From: Cyanophora paradoxa
Lineage: Eukaryota; Glaucocystophyceae; Cyanophorales; Cyanophoraceae
DNA length: 64,000 nucleotides
Reading direction: 5' to 3'
Assembly (NCBI GenBank): GCA_004431415.1
Contig: QPMI01000233.1
Span: 62,001 to 126,000, forward strand
Both the position numbers and the translations under genes were made by a program. Below, piece by piece: positions 9,918 to 20,900 of the stretch. The notes beneath the pieces were generated by a model. The model did no database searches and was not told the origin of the DNA. It worked only from the letters and a program-made list of their open reading frames with translations. The first letter of the stretch is position 1. Every line of letters starts with the position of its first letter.

Positions 9918-12900
9918 ATGGGGGCGTGCGCTGGAAAGGACCTCGTCGGGGGCAGCACCGTAGCGGCCGCGGCTGGCGAACCCGGACCACTACGAAGATC
10001 GTCCGAGCACGACGCCGACTCGCACGACGTCGGCGGCATCTCTGGGGGCGTGCAGCTCAACTCCGGTCGCTGGCGGGCGCCCGAAGCGAAGGGCCCCATG
10101 CACGGCCCGCCGCAGCAAGCGGGGACGCTCCCAGCTGTGAGCGTGCATCCTCGGGAAGTACAACTCAAGGAGAGCCGGCAGGTCGTGTCGCCGGCGGCCG
10201 CCGGGTCGCCCACGGCTTCGACCGCCGGTTCCTCCGCTGCCCCGGCCGCAGCGGAAGCGCTACGGGCACTCGTGGACAAGCAGCTCGAGGATCGATGGAA
10301 CTCGATCCGCACAGCGCGTGCCAAGGGCGCCTGGATCCACCTCCGCGTCTTCCTTAGGTCCGCGCTCGCCGCCGCCGCCGCCGCCGCCGCGGCGCTTCTC
10401 TTGCCGTCCTGGCGCTGACGCGCCTGCTCTCTCACAGCTCCACATTCAAGGCGCGAGCTCGAGGCTGATGCTCGCAGCGGAGCGCCCGCAGACAGCTCAC
10501 GACGCGCGCGCCGCAGGATTTCGCGGGAGAGCGCGACCAGCTGACGCGTGTCGTGTGCGCGAGCGTCCGTATCGACGCTGCGGCGCAGTTTGATCGCTGA
10601 CTCTCGACTGTAGGTTTCCCGCACTCAACGAGTCGCTCCGCCCTCGGCGCATCTCCCTCGTCCCGGTCGACCTGTGCGTCCCCCGTGCCGCCCGCGCAGC
10701 CCGCCTCGCGGCCGCTCGCCCGACGCCCATCCGCAGGCGCTGGGGCCTCACTGAGGAGGCCACGACCAGCGGGCCCGGCGCCCTTCACCTCTGCCTCGAG
10801 GAGGTGCGCTTTCGCCGTACCCCCCCTCTACATCCCTTGTCCGCTCACGTACCCCCCTCCCCGGTCACCCACACCACCCCGCTGCTTAGGTTGAACGGTG
10901 CCGGCCGTACGTTTTGGCGCTGCTGGGAGACCGCTTCGGGTGGGTACCGGACGCGTACCGCGTCGACACGGGTACGGCCCCGCAGCTCGCGTGGGTCTCA
11001 AGCTGGCCCCGCGGCCACTCCATCACGTCGCTGGTACCCCCCACATTCAGCTTCGCGTACCCCCTCCCCCGTCGCGGTCTGACGCGTACCCCCAGGAGCT
11101 CGAGTACGGCGTTATGGCGTCGCGGAGCCCACTGCTGCGTGCCTTCGCTTTCCTTCGGGAACTGACGGGCGGCGCGCCGCCGGAGAACTTCTCAGCCGAG
11201 TCACCTGAGGCCGCCCGCCGCATGGCCGACCTCCGCGCCCGCGTCGCCGCATCCCCGGTACCCCCCTCCTCGGCTCCCTGTACCCCCCTCCCGCGCCCCG
11301 GGGTCGAGCGGCGGCGGCGGCGCAGGGCTGCCGCGCGGTGCGCTACGAGATCAAGGCCACTTCCTCCCGCTGGAGCCTCTTCGATTCGGGGCCGGCGCTG
11401 AAGGGTCCGCGAGCTCCCTCGTCGATGTACCCCCTCCGTTTTCGACGTACCCCCGCAGGGCTCGACGAGTTCGCGAGCGCGGCGCTGTCGCTCCTTAGGG
11501 AGAGCCTGGACGCAGACTTCCCCCCGGTCGGCTTTCGGCTTTTCGCGTACCCTCTAGCTAATAATGCCGTACCCCCTTCCTCCCTGACCGACCGACCCGC
11601 GCCGGCCGGCAGCCCGCCCGCGCGCTCACGCGGACGCTGTCTGCCGACGGGAAGGCTGATGTGGAAGAGGAGGCGGGGGCCGACGACCCCGCCGCCTCCG
11701 AGTCCGCCGTGCAGGTTCGAATCCGTCCCGGAGGATATCTTTCTTGCGCCGTCAGAGAGAAGCTAAGAGAGCCGCGCAGGAGCTGTTCCTCGACGAAGTC
11801 ATCGAGGCGGCCGCGGCGGCGGCGGAGGCGGGCGGTGCGGGCGGGCCTACCCCTCCGCCCTCGCGCGAAGGCGCCCGCCCCCGGCTCGCCATCCCCGGCC
11901 GCGAGGCGCTCCTGCAGGCCCGCCGCGTACCCCTCGCCCCCCCGGGCCCCCGGTCCTGATTCCCTGTACCGGTACCCCCCGCAGTCTCTGCACGACCACG
12001 CGGCGGCGCGGGACGAGCAGAACGTCCTCCTCGTCTCCGCCGAACCGGTGCGGCGTGACTCACGCCCTTCCTTCCTTCGTTCGCTTGTGCCTGGGCCCGA
12101 GCCCGATGCCTTCGTTCGCGTGCAGGGCCAGGGCAAGACCACCCTGCTCGCCTTCCTTGTGCGGGAGGAGCGGGCCGCGCGGGGCGGCGCCGGCCCCGCC
12201 GGCCCCGGTGGCCCCGCCCCCGCCGTCTTCGCGCACTTCTGCGGCGCCTCCGTCGCCGCCGCCTCGCCGCCGCTTCTGCTCCGCCGGGCCGTGCGCGAGC
12301 TCTCTGCGGCCGCGGGGCGCCCGGAGGCGGAGGCCGCCGGCGCCTCTGCCCTCGACCCGGGGCGGACCTGGGAACTCTCTCGGCGGCGCTGCACGCGGCG
12401 GCGGAGGCGGCGGCGGCGGCGAAGGGCGGCGCGCTGCTCGTCATCGACGACGTGGGCGCCCTCGCCGGCGACTCCGCCGCCCGCCCCTCGACTGGCGCGC
12501 TCGACCCCGCCCCGTCCCCGCCCCCATCCCCCCCGCCCTCTGAAAGCTTCTTCTAGCTTAGCATCAGATAACGCCCCCGCCCCCGCCCTCGCAAGGCTTC
12601 ACAACGCCTTCCTAAAAGCTCTGCCGCTCCGCCTCAGGCTGACGGCGATGCCCCGACGGTGCGGGTCGTCCTGAGTGCGATCGCGCCGAAGGAGGGCCGC
12701 TCCGGCCGCGAGGAGCTCGGTCCGCACCCCCCCCTCTCTTCCCCCCCTCCTCTCTTCCCCCCTCCTCTCTTCCCGTCCACCAACCGCCCTCCTCCCTCTC
12801 GTCCCTCTCCTCCTCCTCCCCCATAGCCCTCGCAGCCTCTTCTCACTTCACTTTTCGCCGCAGTGGACCGCGCGGTGCGTCTCCGCTTCCGGGAGCGCCT

Positions 12901-15900
12901 GCGGTCGGTGGCCCTCGCCGGCCTCGACGCCGCCTCCCAGCGCGCCCTCGTCGCCGCCTCCCTCCGTGCGCTTTTTCGTTCCTGTCCCCCCCCCCACCCC
13001 CCCACGCCCCCCCCCCACCCCCCACGCCCCCCCCCCCCCCACCCCCCACCCACCCACCCCACCCACCCACCCCCACCCACCCACCCACACACACACCCCA
13101 CCCCACCCCACCCTAGTCAAGTCTAGCCTCGCTTGCTTGCTTCCTCGATTCTTCGATTCGGCAGTGCGGTACGGGAAGCTAAGGCTAAGTCGCTAGCTCA
13201 GCCTTGTGCGCTAAGACTTTAGAGAATATCATATAAGGTCTAGATCTAATCTCGGGAATCCAACTTCCCTTACTTGCTCCGTTACTTCTATCTGTCTAAG
13301 CCTAACCTGCCAACCTGCCAGGCTGACCTGCCAGGCTGACCTGCTCGCTCGCTCGCTTCCTCGCCCCCGGGCGCGCGCAGGGCGGTACGGGAAGGCGCTC
13401 TCGTCGGGGCAGATGGCGGCGCTGCTGGGGCGCCCGCACGGGGGCCGGCCCCTGTGGCTCGCCACCGCCTGCACCGAGCTGCGCCTCTACGGAAGCTTCG
13501 AGGGCCTCGACGCCCGCGTCGCCGCCCTCCCGGGTCCGATTGCGCGAGCGAGCGAAGAACGAACCGAACCGACCTTAACTTAAAGATTAGCTAGCTAGCT
13601 GGGTTCAGCTCTGAACTCCCCGCCTTTGCGTCGCCCCCCCCTCCCCTGCACTAGAACTTTACTTCCCCGATCCAGTAGCGGCAGAGGCGCACTAGATCTA
13701 GCTCGCGCGATCCCGGATCCCTCCGGCTGACCCCGGGTTCGGCCCCGGCAGGGGGCCTGGAGGCGCTGCACGACTCGACCGTCCTCGACCGCCTCGAGCG
13801 TGCGCCCCTCCCCCGCCCCCCGGCCCCGCCCCGGCCGCCTTAAGCTTATACGCGCCTACATTAAAGAGCAGCCGGCGCCTGTGCTCCGTTAAGCCCTCCT
13901 AGGAGCGCCCCCTGCCCCGCCCCGCCCCCTCAAAATCCGAACCCGCGGCGCCGTCCGCGCAGGGGACTTCGCGGGGGTGTCGGGGGAGAACCTGCAGCAC
14001 GCCGCCCGCGACCTCTTCTGCCTCCTCGCCTGCTCCCGGTAGGTGGGATGGGGGCGGGGGAGCCGGGTCTAGGTCTAGGTCCCCAGCTAGGAGCTAGCTA
14101 GGCGAGCTCCCGCTCTAGAGGAGGTGGCTTCCCTCAAGACCTCTTCTGCCTCCTCGCCTGCTCCCGGCCCGCCCCCGCCCCCGCCCCCGACCGCGCTTTC
14201 CTGCCCTGCCTTTTAGAAGCTTAAGCCGTTCTGCCATGCTGTTCTAGACCTCTCCCCGGCCCGCCCCCGCCCTCGCCCCCGCCCCGCCCCGCCCTTGCCT
14301 GCTGGGCTGTCCTAGACCTCTCTTGCCCTTTAGAAGCCGTCCTAGACCTCTCTTGCTGTAAGGCTGTTCTGACGGGCCGGGGGGGGGGTACAGGGGCGGC
14401 CTCCCCGAGGACGATTTGATCCAGCTGCTCAAGACGACCCGCGCCGGCTGGGCCCGCCTCATGGTCCGCTGAAGCTCTCTTTCCCTCTTCTGGGCCTAAG
14501 CATCCATAGAAAAGTAGCCAGCAGCGCTTAGAGAGCTTCGAAAGCTTCCCTCGGCGCCCGCGTTCGGACAGCGAAATTCTTACGCCTCGCTGCGCCACGC
14601 TTGGCGCCTAAGACGAGGCACAGCAAAGCTCTAATTATAACTCTCTGCGCCGCGCAGTGGAGCGCGGGCCACTACGTGCGGCTGGGGTCCGGCAGCGCCT
14701 CCGAGGCGCCCCGCCTGCGGCTCTTCCACGGCGCCTTCGCCGCCGCCGTCCGCAACCGCTACGGCCTGCCCCCGCCCCTCTCCCCCGCCGACGTCGCCTC
14801 GGGCTCCCTCGGTGCGCGCCAGCGCCCTCCCCTTGCTTCATCTTAGCTTTCTAGCTTCTTAAGCCTTCCTTTCCATCGTTCTTCCTCGCTTCTGTCTGAG
14901 AGGGGGCGGCGGCAGCGGCGGGGTACCACGCGCGCCTCGCGGACCACTTCCTGGGGCAGGCCGACCCGGCGGGCGACGGCTCGTTCTCAAGTGGGGCGGC
15001 CCGGCCGCGGGCCCTCGTCGACGGCCCCTGGCACGCCCTCGCGGCCGGCGGCCCGCGCGCCGCCCGCGCCCGCGCCGCCCTCGCCTCGTTCGCCTTCCTT
15101 TGCGCGGCCGGCGCCGCCGCGCCGCCGCTCTTCGCGGCCGCCGGCGACCTCGTCGCCGCTGCGCGGGCGGGCGCCTCGCCCGCCGAGGACGGACCCCTCT
15201 CCGCCGCCGGCGCCTTCCTCCGCAAGCACGGCTCGGCGCTGACCGACGACCCCAGCTTCCTGCGGCAGCTGGCGCTCAACTCCAAAAGGGCGCCCTACCC
15301 GCCCGCCGAGGCGCTGGCCCTCGCCAGGGGGGGGGGGAGCGCGGTGCTAGAGCGCGTGGCGGGGCCGCCGCTCCCCTTCGCCGTGGCCCTCCCGGAGCCC
15401 CTCCACGCCCTCGTCGGCTCCGAGCAGGTCCGAAATCCCACCGAAATCCACCGAAATCTCACCGAAATCCGACCGAAATCCGACCGAAATCGGACCGGAA
15501 TCTGACCGAAATCTGATCCGCCGCAGCCCATCGCGGCGTTCGCGCTCTCGCCGGACGGGCGCCTCCTCGCCTCCGCCGCCGAGATGCTCGCCAAGCCCGT
15601 GCGCACTTCCAGAAACTTATAGAAACATAGAAAAAAGGACGCTGTTCGGCCGTCTGAGTGGCTTGAGACGCGAGCTTTCCCGGGCCCGCCTCGAGACGAC
15701 CCGCCTGCCGTGACGGCCCGGCGGCTCGCAGGGCCCCGGGCAGCGGGCGCTGGAGCCGATCCGCCTGTGGGACGCCCCCGGCAACCGCCTCCTCGGCCTC
15801 CTCGAGGGCCACGCCCAGGTCCGAGTTCGAATCCACTCCGGCCCCCTTTCTCTTCCTCGGCTCGACTCCTCGACAGCCGCCGGCGGGGCACAAGCCGCGG

Positions 15901-17940
15901 TTCCACGGGCAGCTGGACTTCGGCGCCGTCGCCCTCTCCTTCTCCCCGGACTCCCGGTCCGCCCCCCAACGGCTGAGGGCTGAGCCTGCATGCTCGGCTA
16001 GGCTACATCTAGAAGCTTAAGCCCGTTGGAGCTCGAGAAGAAGGCTGATGAAGTTCTTTGGAACGTAAACGTGCCCGATAGATTGATAGCTATATAGGTT
16101 CCTAGACGATCCTCTAGCTCGAGAAGAAGAAGGCTGATGCTGAAGTGGGCCGCGCGCGCGCCGCACAGGCGGCTGGCGAGCCTTATAAGCTAAGAGTTTT
16201 TAGGGGCTAAGAGACCTAAGGCTGATGCTGGAGGGCCGGGGGCGCCGTGCGCGTTCCGGGCCGGGGACCGTACGCGTGCGTAGCTCAAGGGCGCTAAGCT
16301 TTTCGGTGCCGCGCAGGCGGCTGGCGAGCCTCTCCGGGGACGGCGCCCTGATCTTCTGGGACCTCGACCTCCTCGTCCCCGCCGCCCAGGCCCGCCTCCC
16401 CCGCGCCCCCAAGCGAGGTGCCCGGCCCCCGGCCTGCAGCTGAGATCTTGTATATATTGAGATCGACAAGATAAGCCTGTCAGTCTCTTAAGATCTTAGA
16501 TCTTAAGATCTTCTCTTGAATCCTTCTAAGTCGCTTTGAATTAATATGAAAGATAAGCCCTGTTATCGATTTACAATACTTTCTTAAAGCCTTAAAGGCC
16601 CGTCTCGCCCGCGCCCCCAAGCGAGGTGCCCGCAGCTGCCCTTGCCCGGCCCGCGACCGCGACCGCTCTCCCGAGATCTTAAACTAAGAAGATCTTCGAG
16701 ATCTCCCCAGAGATAAGACCTTTTAGTTTCTTAAGATTTACAAGACTCTCTTGAAGCCCTCTGAGCCGCTTTGAATTGATCTTCGTTTCTGACGGGGCGC
16801 CGGCGCGCGCGCACGCGGGGCAGGGGACGAGACGCACCTGCCGTGGCTCCCCGACGGGAGCGGCGTCCTCGCCGCCTCCGAGAACGAGCAGGACGAGTTC
16901 CTCGTGGTGCGTGAGCTAGGAGTTCCTCGTGGTGCTAAGAGACCTTAGAAGCTGAGAGTTTTTAGGAGCTAAGAGACCTTGGCTTAAGACCTTGGGAGCT
17001 AAGAGACCCTAGGAGCTAAGAGACCTTAGAACTAAGAGAACGACGAGGAGGAGTTCCTCCTCGTGCGCCCCGGCCCGCCGACCACTCTGATCATGACGTC
17101 GACAAGAGCGCTTAAGATCTTATAGTCGGCTAATATTATAAGATCTTATAATCAGCCTCCTTAAGATCGCCGGAGATCTAAGATCTAAGAGATCTCCGAT
17201 GATCTTTAGAGCTAAGAGCCGGAGATCGCCGCCTCCTTGGGAAGAGCGCGTGATCATGAGATCCTAGGGGAAAATTGGCCGTATCTATAGAGATGCCCCT
17301 GCGCTCGCCGCTGATCCTCGATCGATCCGCCTCGAAGGCGCTGGACGCGGCGACGGGGGCGGAGAAGTGGCGCCTGCCGCTGCGCCAGCCGCGCCTCTTC
17401 GACGTCGCGCGGCGCGCCTCGGACGGCGAGCTCCTCGTCGCATACTCCGACGGCGATGGAACCTCCCGCCTGGCGCGTTAGCGTTCCTTCGGTTTGTTTG
17501 GTTTGGTCCATTATTATTTACTGTGCTTTTGTCCTTTGGGCCTCAGGTCATCTTGGAGGAGGGGGCGGACGGCGCCGGCGGCGTGCGGGAGGCGCGGCGC
17601 GTGGAGCTGGCGCTGGCGGGGCCGGTCAGCCGCCCCCGCTTCGCCCGCGGCGGCCGCGACGTCGTCCTCGCGAGCCGATACGGCCTCCTCAGCGTGCGCC
17701 CCCGCGCGCGCAGTCGCTTCGCATAATAATTAAGCTTGTTCCTCGCTCCCCGCTCCTAATGATAGGACACCGGGACCCTTTAAATTATCTTTCCACTTCA
17801 AACACTTGAACCTTTTCCAGGTCTTCTCGACGGAGACGGGCGGGATGAGGGCCGTGCTGCGCAACGACGGCGGCGCGCGCCCCGTCGGCGGCCTCACCGT
17901 CTCCGGCGACGGCCACCGCGTCGCCAGCGCCCACGACCGG

Positions 17941-17980
<40 letters not shown>

Positions 17981-20900
17981 GACGAACCTTGCCAATTACA
18001 GCCCAATCACAGCCATCTTAACTCGTCCATCCTAACTGAGCGACAGGTGGGGCGGCCACCTGGTGTGGGACGCCGACCCGGCGACGGGCGAGTGGCGCCG
18101 CGGGCCCTCCGCCCACGTCGTCGGCTGCTCCGGCACAGTGCGCGCGCCCTCTCGTCTCGCCCTCTCTTACATCGCTTTGCGTTATACTTTCTAACGCGCT
18201 TGCGCCCCTGTGCGCGCCCCTGCGCAGCCGGGCCTCTCGCCGGAGGGGCTCCTCTACGCGCTGGACCGCTTCCAGATCAAGTGCTTCGACACACGCGCGC
18301 CCGACGCCGTCGCCGCCGCCGCCCCCCTCCGGTCCGCACCGCCCCGCCCCCCGTCCTCCCTCGAGCCTCCCCCTCCCTCGAGCTTCCCCCTCCCCGCCAC
18401 GCCAAAGTCGGCGCCGCTGCTCTGCGGATCCGGCAACCCTTAGAAAACTACAAATTCAAAGCAATGCGACGGGATCCGCCGACGCGCCCCGCGGGCAGGT
18501 GGCTGGAGGATGCGGCGGCCAAGGGCGCCGGGGCGGAGGCGCCGAAGCCGCTGCTGCGGGCGCTCGAGGGCCCCGAGGCGCCCGTCGCGGCCCTCGCCGC
18601 CTCCTCCGACGGCCGCCTCGTCGCTGCCTTCGCGCCGGGCCCGGGCCCGGTGCGCGTGCGAAATCTGCGACATCTGCGAAAATTTTGATTGTCTTTTCCT
18701 CACGCGACCGTGCTCCGCGGCTGCGCGCACGCAGGCGAGCGCAGCGGCGGTCTGGCTCTGGGACGCCGCGAAGGGATCCCTCCTCGGCAAGCTTGAGGCA
18801 GAGGGCACGGGCGCCGGGGGCGCCACGCTCGCGTTCTTCCCCGACTCGAGGCGAGCTTTTCATCCTTACTTTTGCGCTTAACGTGCCCTGAGCTTACTTT
18901 GACGCGCCCTGACGCGCCGCACCTGCAGCCGCCTGGCGCTGGTGTCGGCGGGCGGGGCCTGCACCGTGTGGGAGGCTTCGAGCCGCTCCCGCGTCTGCTC
19001 GGGCCGCGTCCCCGGCGCCAGGCGAGACCCCGCCGCCCGCAGACCTGACTCACCTGGCTCTGATCTGATCGCGATCGATGCGCGCAGCGGCGACGCCCAG
19101 TGGGACCCCAGCGGCGGCGCGGTGCTCGCGCTCGGCTCGGAGGGCGACGCCCAGTTCGTCCTGGTGCGCGCCGCCTGGTCGCAGAGAGATATATATATAT
19201 AAATCGTTCACTCTCGGCCCATCAGTATGATCATGAGCCTTGAGGCGCTGCGCTCGTAAATTATGCGCGCCGGCCCCGCCAACGAGGTATTATGTGCGGC
19301 GGCCCCGCGCATGCGGCGCTGCCGCTCGTAGATTCGCAGACCATAAGCCCTAACTATAAGCTTGGTCTTAAGCCATAAGCTTGCGGCGTGTCGCCTTGAT
19401 CGTGACACGCGGGCGCGTGCATGTGCGGCAGGCCCTCGACGCGATCTCGGGCGCGGAGCGGTGGCGCCTACCGCTTCAGCGGCCGCTCCACTTCGCCGCC
19501 GCGCGGCGCGCCGCGGACGGCGCGCTCCTCATCGCCTACTCAGACGGAGACGGCAAGAGCTACGCCCTGACCGTCCAGGCAAGCTTGCGTTCCTCTACGT
19601 ATCAATTCTTAGAGGATTCTTTTTATAATTTGAACGTCCGCCCGCGCAGGAGGGGAAGGAGGCGGCCCGCGTGCAGCTGAAGAGCACGCCGGCCGGCTGC
19701 CGGCTCGCCTTCGCGCGGGGCGGCGGGCAGGTAATCTCCGCGGGGGGCCCCAACGCGGCGCTCTGCGTGAACGACGCGGCGAGCGGCGAGCGCAAGGCGC
19801 TGCTGCACCGCGACGGGCCGCCCAACGCCGTCTCCGGCCTCGCCGCCGCTCCCTCCGGCGACGCCTTCCTCTCCACCCACAGCCGGTGCGCGCGCGCGCG
19901 CCGTCCTGCGAACGTTAATAGTGTTAACGGGTCGCTCGATCGGGCCTGGCCAAGCAGCTGGGGCGGGTCGCTCCTGTGGAAGTTCGACGCGACGACGGGC
20001 GAGTGGCGCAAAGGGCCGGTCGCCCTCTTCGCCCGCGGGGCCGGCCCGGTGCGCTCTCGGCGCAGACTCGGGCTTAGCTTAGCTTCGAGCGCCCCGGCGT
20101 TCTTCTTCTGACCGCGCCGGCCCCGGCAGGCGTGCCTGGCGCCCGGGCGCGTCCTCGTGGCCGAGGGCGCCCGCGTGCTCGCGTTCGATCCCGAGGACGC
20201 CCGCGCGGCCGCCGCCGCCGGCCCCGTCCGGTGCGACCGCGCGCGCGCGCGCGCGCGGCCCCAGCAGCTTCTCTCCGAAACTAAGCAAGCCAATCAAAGC
20301 TGTCTTGACTGGATCTAATCATCTAATCCGAGGGCCCGGGCCCACCGGGCGCAGGCTGGAGTGCGGGGAGGACCCCGAGGACGTCTTCCGCCACTCGTAC
20401 GTCGCGGCGGGGGCCAGCCCCTCCCACGACGGCTCCCGCCTCGTCGCCAACTTCGCCCAGTGCGCCCCGGCCCGCGCCCGCGCCGGCGCACTTTTGTCTC
20501 TCGCTTTGCTCGGATATCTTATATATCTCTTGACCCCAATGATGGCTGTCCTGATGCTTCGGATCGCGGCAGGAGCGTGCTGCACGTGGCGGAGCTCGCC
20601 TCGGGCCGCTCCCGCCGCGTCGTCCACGGTGCCCGCCCCCCGCTCCCTCCGCCGGGATCAAATCTGCTCTAGATGCTCCTCCATACGCCCCCTGAATCGA
20701 TCTTTCCCCCGGGATCGTATCTGCTGCGATGCGCGCGCGCCTTGAACTGTGACCTGGCATGCGCACGCCTAGTTCAGCCTCCGCCTCCGCCTCCACCCCC
20801 TCCCCTTCGCCTCAGCCCCCGCCGTTGCCTCCGCTTCTGCCTCCAGATCTCCGCCCGGACCGAATTTCCTCCGCGGCGCTCTTAGGCCTACGCCTACGCC

